Notes: generated by a model from the letters alone, not told the origin. Positions 11,726-23,045 are shown, numbered from the stretch's first letter. The stretch is 64,000 nt of DNA from Proteles cristata cristata (GCA_017311185.1 JAESUZ010000127.1:1302001-1366000); one strand, 5' to 3'. A program made the numbers and translations.

Positions 11726-12318
11726 TGTCTTAGTCTGCTCAGACTTCTTTATTTTTTAAATGTTTTTATTTATTTTTGAGAAAAAGAGAGAAAGCTAACA
11801 GTGGAGAGTCAGAGAGCAGGAGAGAGAGAATCCCAAGTAGGTTCCACACTGTCAGTGTAGAGACCTATTCAGGGCTCAAATCCACAAACCGTGAGATCAT
11901 GACATGAGCTCAAATCGAGTAGGACACTTAATACACTGAGCCACTCAGGTGCCCCATTCTACTCAGACTTCTATAACACAGTACCACATATTGGTTAGCA
12001 TAAACAATAGAAATTTATGTCTCACAGTTCTGGAGGCTGAAAAGTCCAAGATCAATATGCTGGCCAATTTGATTCCTGGTGAGAATTCTCTTTTTGGCTT
12101 GCAGGTGGCCACCATCTTGCTGTGTGCTCAAATGCCAGGAGGAGAGAGAGAAAGCAAAGTCCCTGGCGTCTCTTCTAAGGACATTATTTCTAAGGACCTC
12201 ATCCTTTTGATCTCATTTAACTGAATTACCTCCTTATATCTCCTATCTTGAAATACAGTCACATTGGGGATTAGTGATTTTATATAAGAATATGGGGATA
12301 CAATTCAATCCATTCCAG
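11726..12318 (-). mobile_element. MaLR (MST/MLT1-type) LTR, split by a SINE
   Basis: Reads 'tgtcttagtctgctcagacttct', then after the SINE 'ataacacagtaccaca...atttatgtctcacagttctggaggctg...aagtccaagatca', then 'tcttgctgtgtgctca' and 'cagtcacattggggatta', ending near 'attcaatccattccag'. This is the reverse complement of a MaLR LTR, where 'cagcctccagaactgtgagaaataaa' holds the poly-A signal. The LTR was interrupted 24 bases from its end by the SINE at 11750-11955. Confidence 0.8.
11750..11955 (-). mobile_element. CAN-SINE inserted in a MaLR LTR
   Basis: Poly-T side 'ttttttaaatgtttttatttatttttgag', GA body, head 'gagccactcaggtgcccc'. The 15-bp duplication tctrctcagacttct lies at 11734-11748 and 11958-11972 and consists of LTR sequence, which proves the order of insertion. 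Confidence 0.95.
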
Positions 12319-12582
12319 CTGGGCTGACCTCAGAAGAAGCATATTTCATCATGAACGCCGCAGCGGATCTCTAGGTGTCAGCTGGAGGGTTTAAGACAAC
12401 TACTCTCTTTATAGAAGTTTCTCTGAAAACAAAATATGAGCAGCCACAACTCTTCTTTTAGTAAATCGTTCTACAGAAAGCCAATATGCTCAGTGAAAAA
12501 TATTCTAAATTCAATTTTTATATTAAAATGCATAAATACTTTACCCCTAAAATACCACAGTAAATATTGTCACCATGAAAAA
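12319..12582. other. Short non-coding spacer
   Basis: Contains a small CpG-bearing patch ('aacgccgcagcggatctc' near 12354-12372) that is unusual against the background. No feature is recognised. Confidence 0.5.
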
Positions 12583-12593
12583 TACCTTTCTTT

Positions 12594-12772
12594 GGGGCAC
12601 CTGAGTGGTTCAGTCAAGTGTCTGTCTCTTGATTTCATCTGAAGTTATGATCTCATGGTTCATGGGTTCAAGTTCTGTGTTGGACTCCACTCTGATAGTG
12701 CAGAGTCTGCTTGAGATTCTCTCCCCCTCTCTTTTTCTCAAAATAAATAAATTAATAAACTTAAAATATAAA
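12594..12772 (+). mobile_element. CAN-SINE, shortened
   Basis: Head 'ggggcacctgagtggttcagtc', 'gggttcaagttctgtgttgg', then the body with part of the CT region missing, and tail 'aaataaataaattaataaac'. The perfect 11-bp duplication tacctttcttt lies at 12583-12593 and 12774-12784. Confidence 0.94.
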
Positions 12773-12784
12773 GTACCTTTCTTT

Positions 12785-15700
12785 GACAAGTATGTTATAA
12801 AAGATAAAATATAATATATTCTATGAGTTTATCAAAATTAGGTCTGCAAAATCATGGACATTTCCAATTTTATTCCGTAATAATGAAGAAAGAAATGCAT
12901 GCAATTAAAAATAAGAGTTCTATCAAAGATACTTTCCAGAGGTTAAGATATCCAAAGTACATTTATAGAATTGCAAAAAATAAATCTTATACATAATTTC
13001 AGTTACCAATTAATTTTTGGTTTCTACCTTGAAATTTTAGGAATAATCTACAATGTCTTTTTGTTTGCAAGTTTTGTTTTAACAATTGCACAGGGCCTGA
13101 TTCATTGAATAATTGAAGATCTCCAACTGCTTTTGATGAAAATGCAAATCAAATTTAAAAGATATATTAAAATGTTCAATATCATCACAGGACACTGAGG
13201 ATATAAGTTCTAAATTCTAACTAAAATGTTCCTCTAATAGTCAAACATTTCTAAAATCTAATTGGTGATAAGCAGCAAAGAAAGCACATGCTCTCATGCC
13301 GATATATTGTTTTCTTTCAACACCATCCTTGTTTCAAAAAAAATATGTAGTTCAGTTACTCTGCATGTGTAGTATTCTAATATTTGTCAGTTTAGACAAC
13401 CATTTGATTGGTAGTACATCACAACTTTCTCGGAGACAATTATGAATTACGTGTCCAGTTCAATCAATTAAACGTACGCTTCTGCTCCATAGAATTCTTA
13501 ACTCATTAAAGACACTGATCTTTGCCATAACGTCTTCAAGAAAAAAATAGATTATTAATATCACTGTTAAAGCAAAACAATTTAACGGAACTCACAATAA
13601 TATTTGTAATAGTGACAAGTGCTTCATCATCAATAGAATGAAATCTGAATATCTTTTCTTTGGATTGGATAGAAAATCAAATCATTGTGTTTAGTTAACT
13701 TACATTTTGTTTGAAGCACGTAATAACACTGATATGGATAGTATTTAGTTTTTTGAGAAACAACTAAATTCTTCTAGTAATGTAGCAAATACACTAATAC
13801 CTATCAACTCAACTTGTTATATGTATATAAGAAACTTGGAAATTACCAAATTTAACTTAAAAGAATAGTTTCTGATCAAAATAAAGGGCCATGTTTTTTA
13901 TACTGATATAAAACACTTTATGAGGTTAAATCTTCTTTGGGCATTGTCTTCTTTAACTTTTGAACTCAGCACTATTGCCTCCCCATTATATTTGTTTCTC
14001 CTGAACTGCATGTGGTCAGCAACATGCCTATGATCCCTTTGGTAGACGGTAAAGAGCAACATATTTTATGCAAGTTGAATGTTTAATATTCCTGTTGTGT
14101 AAGTTGCACGTTGCTGCCTTTATACTTCATCAAAAATGTATTTTTATTTGTATTTAATTCATTACTACTGAAAAGATTACTGCACACTTTGAAAATGAAT
14201 TGTAACCAAAAATAAGATAAATAGCTGTTCATTTACACCACACAGTATATAACAAAATCACTTTACCAAGAGAGTTCGGATTATTATCTATGGCAAAAAC
14301 AGCTTGGCCCCTATTTCCTGCACATATTTCATGAGTACTGAACCTATGATTTTCCATGTTTACCAGTGGGCCCACTATTTGGCAGCCTTCCTGCATCACT
14401 TAAGCCAAGCATGGACCACAGCGCAATTGGTTGGTACAGTGGCAAAAAGACAGGGAAACCAGATCAGAAACCTCACCTACTACCACCCAGACAGAAAAGG
14501 AGTTAGCTGACTAGCTGTTTACATCTGAATTCATTACAATAGGGAGTATATTAGATGCTGTCCTGTACAGGAGATATCAGTTATATTACATCTGGAAAAA
14601 ATGCAGGAAAGGAAAGGGAGGCATTTCAACTTTGTTTTCTTTAGTTTTTCACATGGAACTACATGATGAAATGAGTTCTCTCTTCATAATACATCCATTC
14701 CACACAAGTAATGGAAGAGACAGCAGAAGCTGGAAGTACAAGCTAGCGGTTGCACAAATTTATCCTGTTTTACTTTAAGGCAAATAGTAATGATCCTTGT
14801 GTAAAATACGAAGGAGTTAGAATAAAGGCCAGGTGTTAGGCCTAAACCAAAACATGTGGTCCTTTTACCTTCAATTATTGTGGTGGTAATTGTTTTAGGC
14901 TACCCTTTATTTTTACCTTTTTTTTATTCATCTTCTGATAACAAATCCAACTCATCTCTTGTATCACATGTGTGAGTGTGGGACCCAAGCCTAGCTGATC
15001 ACAATACCCAGGGATGATGATGTGATGTGATGATGTAATCCACATCGAGGCAACCAGTCAAGTGTGAAACTTCCAGTTATTGTCAGACTGTCCCTTTCCC
15101 CAGTGTCATGAGGCTGATGATCATCTTCCTTAACCACAAGAAAGGAACAAAGCCATGTGGTGGAGAGAGAGACAGAGACAGCAGAAGGGATTGAGCAAAT
15201 CAACAATATTGAGTCCTGGGTTCACTCTTGACTGACTCTAGCTCTCTTGCAATTCTCAGGGAAGAGAAAGAGTCATATACAATTAGCTTTTTTTTTTATT
15301 TAAAAGTAACACATAAATACAAATGGATATCTATCATTTCTGATTCTCAAGTGAAGATACTAAAAAATGGAAATGTTGGATGACACATGCCCATCTGGTT
15401 AAGGAGAGAAAAAAGATTCTAGCATTCATTTCTCTGTAACCTGAATTTATATGAAGGGAGCACTACTTTTTATGTTATATAACTTATAAAACTAAATGCA
15501 TACAATTAAAAGAAATGGGTCAGTTCTTATAATAAAAAATAGATTCATCCAAACTTTAAAATCACTTTAAAATAAGATAATAGCTTTATGATAAAACACT
15601 AATATTTTAAATCTTAAAAATCCTTGAATGTCTTTCAATAACCTTCTTAAAATAAATGTGCTTCAAATATATTATCTATTACATTATACTTTTCCTAGTC

Positions 15701-15965
15701 TAGCACATTGTTGCTATTAGAGAAGTAACAAAGTAAAAAATCTTTAGAAAAATAACTTGGTTATGACTAGTCATATTCTGAAATCCTAGCCTATCTTAGG
15801 TCTTTATTTTACACTGGTTGTTTCTCCTCCCAGATTCAGTGCTACAACAACGAGTGTGAGCCTGAGTAGTTATGAATTATGAGTGAATAAGTAAAACTCT
15901 ATTCTTGGTAATTATTCAAATGATCTTATCATTTTAAATAGACTGCATTAGATTATAATTAATGT
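12785..15965. other. 3.2-kb AT-rich stretch with no gene
   Basis: No repeat of known family stands out. Slightly GC-richer islets lie at about 14300-14520 and 14980-15260. The latter has a 'gatgatgtgatgtgatgatg' run and a reverse 71-codon frame without resemblance. These could be decayed LTR or exon remnants. Confidence 0.5.
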
Positions 15966-15977
15966 CAAGGGAATTGT

Positions 15978-16171
15978 TTTTTTAATCTTATTTTGAAAGA
16001 GAGAGAAAAAGTGAGGAGAGATGAGACATAGAGAGAGAGGGAGAGAGAATCCCAAGCAGGCTCCAAGAGTCAGTGCAGACTTGAATGCCAGGCTCCATCT
16101 CATGAACCATGAAATCATGACCTGAGCTAAAATTAAGAGATGCTTAACTAACTGAGGCACCCAGTTTCCCC
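15978..16171 (-). mobile_element. CAN-SINE, reverse orientation
   Basis: Poly-T, GA body ('gagagagagggagagagaatcccaagcaggctcc'), tRNA part and head 'ctgaggcacccagtttcccc'. A short duplication 'gggaattgttt'/'gggaattttt' flanks it. Confidence 0.92.
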
Positions 16172-16181
16172 GGGAATTTTT

Positions 16182-17683
16182 GAAAGAGAAAACAAATCAC
16201 TGGGGTCATCTGGAGGAGACTGTTCACATATGAATAGGGTCTGATCCTTTACTGTGGCAATGGTGGGAATCTTTGGGGGTCCATTATATGGACAAAACTT
16301 TGAAGACTTTACTACATTTTTAAACCAATGTTTCCCCATTTTCCATCCTCCTGATCAGTACTGTAGTCATTGAGTTACTGAGCACCACCAGTAATGGAAA
16401 AACTTCCCAAATAGTGCAGCATGGCTAAGGATGTATCACTAGTTCATCATACATAGGTCCTGGGCTGACTGACTGTTTCATCTCACATATCAACTTACCT
16501 CACTCAGTAGTGATGGCACCAGTATGCCGTCATGACTAGGATCATGCGCCATATCTAATCTCAAAAGGAAGTATGTCATGAGTAAATGGAAACGGTACTC
16601 TGGAAAAAGGAAGGTCATAGCAAGATGACTGCCATGAACTCTCCAAACAGACTCACTTTTTCTATAATGTTTCCACATGTGTAATTTTGATCTAGTGTAT
16701 TTAAGCATATTCAGACAGGAAGAGACACTCATAAAGCCAAGAATCAAATAATCTATCGATTCCTCAGTATTGAAAGTCTAATACCAGCTGGAAATATGTA
16801 CTTGTCAAATGTTGGATTAGTGCCAGTCATCATTCCATTCGGTGGTTTCCTAAAATGAGAGGTAGGAATGGACTTAAGACTGGCTGAATTCGGGATCAGT
16901 TAAGGGATATTTTTAATACTTTTTTAGATATTTCAAAGTATTTACATCATTTTATTTAATTCACATAATTTTATGTCATTGGCAACTGGCAAATTGGATT
17001 TAAACCCATTTCTATAAGGCTACAAATCTGTTTGACTCTCTTGTCTATACTGGGTTCAAATTCAATGCTAGAAGAGTCCTAAAACCATATAATATTAAAG
17101 GAAGGAAGATAATGTAAATACACAATGTTGGCCTTGTGTATGATAGAGACAGGACTGTAAGAAATATTTAATTTTCCTTCTCACTAAACAATAAGGAAAA
17201 CAATAGCATTAATGCTTTGCTAGATAACAAATGACATTTGACCTCAGTATTACGGTGCAATAGAAAATGATGGATACTGGTAAACTACAGGGAAGGTACC
17301 CTCAATTGAGCCAATAATCAGGATGTTTAAAAAAGATTCACTGGTATAAAATTTTATTTTTTTAAGAAAAGTCAATTATTTAAATATGAAGTAAAATCTC
17401 CCAGTTCTAATTACGAATCAAATATAAATACTGTGTAGGCCAGCACTGTCTGATTCAAACAAAATACATCTGTGGACCATCTGGGACCCTCCAACTGCCA
17501 GTTTGCAACCTCTGAAAAGAAAACACACACATTTTAGCACTTAGATTTGTTAAGTGCTATACACAGAATAAGAAGCCAAGAGAGGCAGGGATGGGGTAAA
17601 CCAGTGAAATGTTTCCAGATAAATTTATTTTTCTTCTTCCTCTTCCAGTTACTCAAGACAGGATATAAAGCACTGATGTTAAT
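16182..17683. other. Non-coding; moderately complex stretch at 16180-16800
   Basis: The first 600 bases have higher complexity than the background and carry two reverse open frames (16148-16339, 63 codons; 16490-16747, 85 codons). I cannot assign them. They could be an old retroviral internal piece, but no protease, reverse transcriptase or integrase motif is visible. The rest is plain AT-rich DNA. Confidence 0.45.
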
Positions 17684-17903
17684 TTGATTTATATATTTAT
17701 TTATTTATTTATCTATTTATTTATCTATTTATTTTTAATTGATGTATGTGAGGGAGGAGCAGAGAGAGAGGGAGAGAGAGAATCCCAAGCAGGCTCTCTG
17801 CAGTCAGCACATAGCCCAAAGAGGGCTGGGGGCAGTCTTGTTCTCACAAACCAGAGCCGAAATCAAGAATCAGACACTTAATTGACTGGGCCCCTCAGAT
17901 GCT
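17684..17903 (-). mobile_element. CAN-SINE with expanded (TTTA)n tail
   Basis: Reverse-strand SINE. Its tail has expanded into '(ttta/tcta)n' over about 17690-17738, followed by the GA body, 'aagcaggctctctgcagtcagcac' and the degenerate head 'ctgggcccctcagatgc'. The open frame at 17684-17881 is this repeat, not a gene. Confidence 0.9.
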
Positions 17904-17935
17904 TCTGATACTAACATCTTTTAAAAGAGAGTCTT

Positions 17936-18162
17936 GGGAGTGCCTGGGTGGCTCAGTCAGTTAGCGTCTGACTTTGGCTCAGATCATGATCTCATGGTTC
18001 ATGGGTTCAAGCCCCACATCGGGCTCTGTGCTGACAGCCAGCTGAGAGCCTGGAGCCTGCTTCCAATTCTGTGTCTCCCTCTCCCTCTGACCCTCCTCTG
18101 CTCATGCTCTCTCTCTCTCTCTCTCTCAGAAATAAATAAAAAACATTTTTAAAATGTTAAAA
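17936..18162 (+). mobile_element. CAN-SINE, head-to-head with its neighbour
   Basis: Head 'gggagtgcctgggtggctcagtcag', 'gggttcaagccccacatcgggctc' and a long (CT)n body. An approximate duplication (aaaagagagtcttgg / aaaggagggaatcttgg) flanks it. It lies about 33 bp from the opposite-strand SINE at 17684-17903, with the heads facing each other. Confidence 0.93.
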
Positions 18163-19271
18163 GGAGGGAATCTTGGAGTCTTGTTCAATAGATTCTGTTT
18201 AATATATTAGGAATATATGTACTCCATTTATACATATTTTTAAAATGTGTACACCATGCTAGGAAATAAAGCTAAAGACATCGTGTAGGAGTAGGATTAC
18301 TCAATGCTATTACATTTTTAGCAGCGTTATTTTAAATACAGCAAAATTGTAGAAATGATCTATACCTCTGGAGACTGAAACTGCACAGGTCATCCCTGAT
18401 GGCAAGGCCCAGGGAAAAACCTGTGGGAAAAGACTGCAAGGCAGTCAGAAGAACCCCCTGAAGAATACTCTACTTAGTTTGTACCTTTAACTCTCACTTC
18501 TGCTGTTAGTCTATTCTAAGGTTAATATGAAACCAGAATCACCCAAAGTTCCCCCCTTCCTCCAAAATGGAATGTGCCTAAATATCATGTCTGCACCCTC
18601 AATCAGATGTTGTCTAATGAATATTGTAGCAATTAGCAAAACTGGAGACAGTCTGATATGCACAGAGGTCTATAAGAGACCTAGAATTCATTTTCTTTGT
18701 ATGGGTCTAATTGCTGGTAAGAATACATATTATACCACAAGCAGAGACAAAAATAAGACTTAATCGTTTTGGAGGACTTTCTCAGAAAAGTGTTAGAGAC
18801 ATATTTGCCTGCCGACCTCAAGCCTGTAAGGCAACTTATGGATTGTTCTGGCCAAAGAATGAGATCGGTAAATGCATAGACCAAATTCTAGTTGATCCAC
18901 AAAAACCATTTTCATATGTCATCTATGATAAATGTTGACATTGTTCTTTCTTAGTAAGGGGTTGTGAGAGTCTATTACCTATAACCGTGGGTACAAGTAT
19001 ATCCTGTTTTTGCATGCCCACTGAATTTAAACAATTAAAGGGCACTGTGATCTCATGTATTCTGGCAATATGCTTCACTTATTCTTAGACACCCTGCCAA
19101 ACGTAGTAAAGGATATGTAGAACTTTGTTCTGACTACCTGGTTAAATTTTATTGGTTGAAATGGAAATCATGTACTGTGAAATCACTGTTGCCAAGAAAA
19201 CTTAGAAATGTTAAGTCCCATGACTGTATTCAAAACATGTAAATTGTTTAAGCATGATTGTTTGGATTTGC

Positions 19272-19280
19272 TATATAAAA
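19272..19280 (+). promoter_or_regulatory. TATA box of the ERV LTR
   Basis: 'tatataaaa' inside the LTR, placed as expected at the U3/R junction. It could still give promoter activity, but the sequence cannot show that. Confidence 0.65.
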
Positions 19281-19294
19281 ACCCTAAGCTGAAA

Positions 19295-19300
19295 AATAAA
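19295..19300 (+). promoter_or_regulatory. Poly-A signal of the ERV LTR
   Basis: AATAAA 23 bp downstream of the TATA box start. Cleavage would fall about 10-25 bp further, near 'cagtccacatg', giving a short R. Confidence 0.6.
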
Positions 19301-19401
19301 TGTGAGCAGTCCACATGAAGAGGCTGGCTCCTTGTCTTCGCTGACTCCAGCCATCACTCTCCGAGTCAACCCTGGCTTGCAGAGGCTGGACCCCTGCAGA
19401 G

Positions 19402-19419
19402 CAGCACCCGAACAGGGAC
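19402..19419 (+). other. Retroviral primer-binding site, tRNA-Lys type
   Basis: Matches the known tRNA-Lys3 primer-binding sequence (TGGCGCCCGAACAGGGAC) at 15 of 18 positions, with 13 contiguous matches at 19407-19419. One of the three mismatches (G to A within a former CpG) fits CpG decay. It lies 3 bp beyond the LTR end, as in retroviruses. It shows that the LTR is a 5' LTR with a stub of leader rather than a simple solo LTR. Confidence 0.75.
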
Positions 19420-19548
19420 CCGGGAGTGTAATCGCCCTGCACTATACAACTTAGTAATTCCAAGTGGACTTTAAAAGATATGGGTATCTTTCTTAGACAG
19501 ATTGTACCAGATAGATTTATACATATCAATGTAAAATAACTAAAGGTA

Positions 19549-19612
19549 AACACATACACACACGTGCACAGATACACACATACACTTACACACACACACC
19601 TACACACACGCA
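19549..19612. repeat. Imperfect (CA)n microsatellite
   Basis: CA units broken by 'cgtg', 'gata', 'taca' and 'ttac' over about 64 bp. Its reverse strand gives the cysteine/valine-rich open frame at 19284-19613, which is an artefact. Confidence 0.9.
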
Positions 19613-20610
19613 TTGTAAGTTTTCCCTCCAGTGAATTCTAAAACATTCATTTCTTTTCACTTTCATATGGCACCATAAATATGCTACTTTTTGACATTAT
19701 TACATTCCATTGATGCCTGACTTATTGCCACAACTAGTTTGAGTCTCTATGATACCAATGATAATTCAATCCAAGTCTGACTGATTCCAACAGTTATTTA
19801 ACTACATCACATTGCCCCATTCACTCTTTCATCTCTTATAAATTGATGCATGGCACATAGTAGATATTCAGTATATATCAAAAGACTGAATAAACACATA
19901 ATTACATAAATGTATGTCTCAGCTTGGAGCAAATGGGAAGATTGTGTCAGTGTGAGGGGCACTATAATACAGTTGAGTGAATGTAAACTTGGAGATAGAT
20001 TTCTAAAATTTTCAAGTTATGAATATCAGTCTGCTTACCTATGAACTAAATGAACTCAGATGATTTATCTATCTTTTGTGAATGTCTTCATAAGACTGTG
20101 GTGAGGCAACCATGGAAAATGTCACATCTCAGGATGTTCTTTCTCTTTGCCTCTCCTTCTTTTAGTTTGTTAGTCTTTTTTTTCTAGACAACGTTATTTA
20201 TTATTAATCAATGCCTGTAATTTTATTTGTGAGCTGACATTGTGAATTACAGCTAACCCTGGTAAACTGGTCATCTCTGTTAGATGTGAACTAGGAACAT
20301 ATGCTATTAACTAGGCTAAAATGGAATGTGCAAAATTTAATCACCAAACCCCTCCATTCTCACCATCTTACCCCTTATAATGTTCTCCCTTTAATCAAAT
20401 TTCTAATGTAAGCTGGAAGTCTTTGGATTCAAAATCCCAAGTTTCAGCTATAAAATTCAGGTCTGTATATGCAGCACTATCTCCAGGGAATAGAAAAGGC
20501 TAAGAGACATTTACCTCTCTGGAAAGGAATGGTTCATATATATCCATCCTGAAAATGGGTAGGGAACAAAAATGAGATTTCTAGACTTTGAAACGTGTAT
20601 ATAGTCCCAC
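19613..20610. other. AT-rich non-coding stretch
   Basis: No gene. 'aaatgaactcagatgatttatctatcttttgtgaatg' near 20048 could be a worn MIR, too weak to call. Confidence 0.5.
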
Positions 20611-20955
20611 GTCTCTGATCACTGAAGTGCTAAGACCTCTGGAATGAGTCAAGGATCATCCTGCATGCATTATAGATCAATGTACATGTGTCCCATGGAG
20701 ACGGAACATGACCTGGTTCATTGTGGTTCACAATAAACACGTTAGAGAAAAGAAAGAGGGAAAGGAAGAGGGAGACAAAGAAGGAGAAAGAGAGCAATTG
20801 AAGGAAGAAGCAGGGTGGAAAAGAAGAAAGAAAATGTACTTATATGAATTGGTTGGATCAATCACTAGAAAACATACCATTTGTAAATATCGTGTTATAA
20901 TGCATTTAAGGAGAAACATTATTTAATATACAAGATGAGATACTATCTTCTAAAG
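20611..20955 (+). repeat. Unnamed repeat pair, copy A
   Basis: Shares an ordered series of blocks with 22724-23020: 'catag-cc-ggtctctg', 'gagtca', 'gaacatga-ctggttcattgt', a long purine tract (GAAA/GGAA units), 'acttat', 'aattacataaa' type AT blocks, 'tattgtgttataat' and 'atatactat'. By eye the pair is about 65-70% alike. It may be two copies of an interspersed element I cannot name, or an old local duplication. Confidence 0.6.
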
Positions 20956-22164
20956 CATTTAATATCAAGATACAAATGTAAATAGGATCATGGTATAACA
21001 AAAATAAAATCACAATAATTATTTTCCCCTATGTCCTTACTCTGCTTTTTAAGCACAAACAGTAGTAGGCTCTTTGCTGTTACCAGTCTTTGAGTTTATA
21101 TGCTGCCAATAATATTCATTGTGATTCTGGGCTACAAATAATAGGTAAATGTGTGTCACAGAGTTTCAATTTTTTGAGAAAACATTTACTTTATGGTTGA
21201 AAAGGCTCTTAGGTTTAGTAAGAAATGAAGCAAACCCATATCTTGACTCTGAATTTTTTGAAAAAAAATTGTGCTTGTAATCTCAAAATGGCAGAACTCT
21301 GTGACAGTGTGAAAATAAGGCAAGGAGTGCATTTCTCTTTCCTGTGAAGACAGCAAATATGTAAGGTTCACTGGTTTCTAGTTTCCTTTTATGAAAATAA
21401 TATCTCAGTGCTGCTTCAGGGTTATATTATTTAAAAGACATACTGTATGTGCAAACTGAGAGCTTGTGAGGCTTTTCAAAACATGTGTCTAAAACAGAGC
21501 TGTTTAGTTTGATGGAGCTTCAAATGCCAGGAGACTGTGTTGAATGCAAAATCAAGTTCTGAAAGTGAAGAGCAGAAAGGTAATTGGAAGAGCTTGAATC
21601 CTGACAAAGTTCAGCACTTCCTTGTCTCAAGATGGCAATCAACTCATCTCAGACTTCTCTCAAGATTTTTTAAGTGGTGTTCTGGGATTTTTCCTAAACA
21701 GCTTTTTTGTGCAATACTTAAATCTGAATTGGTAGATCCTTGTGTACTTTTTTTTTTTAATTACATGTCATCGTGTAATGTATGACATCAATGAAATAAT
21801 TGAATACTCAGATTCTAGGAGGCAGGAAACATGTTGACTTTCATTAAATGCATTGATTTGTGTGTCTGATAATACTCATCTATATGCTTATTGGCGAAAG
21901 TCAAATGAAAAACATAAAAATGCAGCAAGCATACTCTAGCCACATTTTGAATGGAGTTCAGAAAACAGAGATTTTTCCTGTATTCTTCTCTCCTCTAATT
22001 CCAGAGCTTACCACTGAGCTGGGAAAAAGTTAAATATTAATTTATATTTATGGAAAATGAATCAACAAAATTAAAGAATCATAATTAAATAATATCATGA
22101 ACATATAAAAATCCAGGAAAACTGATTCTAATTAGTATTCACAGGCATATAGGTGTATGTAAAA
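20956..22164. other. AT-rich non-coding stretch
   Basis: No gene or recognisable repeat. Open frames of 60-82 codons (21186-21371 -, 21537-21785 +) have no resemblance to known proteins. Confidence 0.55.
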
Positions 22165-22175
22165 AATGTGTTAAA

Positions 22176-22394
22176 TCTTGGGCATCTGGGTGGTTCAGTC
22201 AGTTACACTTCCAACTCTTGATTTCAGCTCAGGTCATGATCTCATGGTTGTGAGATCCAGCCCCACATCTAGCTCTGAGCTGACAGCAGACAGCCTGCTT
22301 GTAATTCTCTCCCCTTCTAGCTTACTGCGCCTCCCTCTGCTTGTACAGGTGCTCTCTCCCTCCCTCTCTCTCTCTCAAAATAAATAAACATTTT
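22176..22394 (+). mobile_element. CAN-SINE
   Basis: Head 'cttgggcatctgggtggttcag', 'tgagatccagccccacatc' and a CT-rich body with 'ctctctcaaaataaataaac'. The perfect 11-bp duplication aatgtgttaaa lies at 22165-22175 and 22396-22406. Confidence 0.95.
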
Positions 22395-22406
22395 TAATGT
22401 GTTAAA

Positions 22407-22723
22407 ACTGACTGAAATGTAAGGCAAAGGACTGCCCAGCAACTACTTTTCCACATTCAATCACTGCCATTTCCAGCCTGACTTCTAAACACAGAACTAC
22501 CTGACCAAGAAATATAAAGATGTTAATGTTACTTTATAGCTAAGCCTTAAATTTGCTCTGTTAGCCAAAATTAGGGTAATTAAATTTCCATATGAAAAAA
22601 AGACTAGCCATGTTGCCCTTTTTAGAGGTGACTATCCTGTGAATCGTTCTCAAACTTTCCTTTTCTCCCACCAGATCCACACTCTCGCACTGAGCTGTGA
22701 GGATATGATTCCCTAGCTCACTT
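22407..22723. other. Non-coding spacer
   Basis: No feature recognised between the SINE and repeat copy B. Confidence 0.55.
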
Positions 22724-23020
22724 ACCACATAGCCCAGGTCTCTGGTCTCTGGTGCCTGCTACCTCCTGAGTCATCCCCTAAGGAATATAGGATCAACAAA
22801 CCCACACCCCATTAAACTGAAACATGATCTGGTTCATTGTAGTGCATAATGTTTGTGTTGAAAGGAAAATAGAAAGAAGGGAAAGGAGAAAGGAAGAGAG
22901 AAGGAAGGAAATATACTTATGTCAACTGGTTCATGCAATTACAATAAAGCATATTTCTTGTAATATTGTGTTATAATATATCTGATAGGGAATTTAACTC
23001 TATATAAGTAATATACTATT
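22724..23020 (+). repeat. Unnamed repeat pair, copy B
   Basis: The counterpart of 20611-20955, about 2.1 kb away in the same orientation. The clearest block is 'gaaacatgatctggttcattgt', then a purine tract, 'tacttatgtcaactggttcatgcaatt', 'tattgtgttataatatat' and 'taatatactattct'. The two copies differ in the length of the purine tract. Confidence 0.6.
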
Positions 23021-23045
23021 CTATAAGAGTTTAAGATTAAAACTA

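Larger units (their letters stand above)
18422..19398 (+). mobile_element. Class II ERV (betaretrovirus-like) LTR, ~977 bp
   Basis: Starts 'tgtgggaaaag', the TGTGGG(G)AAAAG-type start of ERVK-class LTRs, and ends '...cccctgca' just before a tRNA-Lys primer-binding site. A TATA box (19272-19280) is followed after about 15 bp by AATAAA (19295-19300). The U5 region is GC-richer, from about 19318 to 19398. TATA and poly-A signal this close imply a very short R region, as known for MMTV-like betaretroviruses. Upstream, 18366-18421 may be host DNA or the end of the internal region. No gag, pol or env follows, so the element is a relic. The 5' boundary is inferred from the start motif only. Confidence 0.7.

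Noticed and set aside
17684..17881. Frame starting with isoleucine/leucine/tyrosine repeats
   Set aside because: A translation of the SINE's (TTTA)n tail and GA body.
19284..19613. 109-codon reverse frame, cysteine/valine-rich
   Set aside because: Its start is the reverse reading of the (CA)n microsatellite and the rest is LTR U5 sequence.
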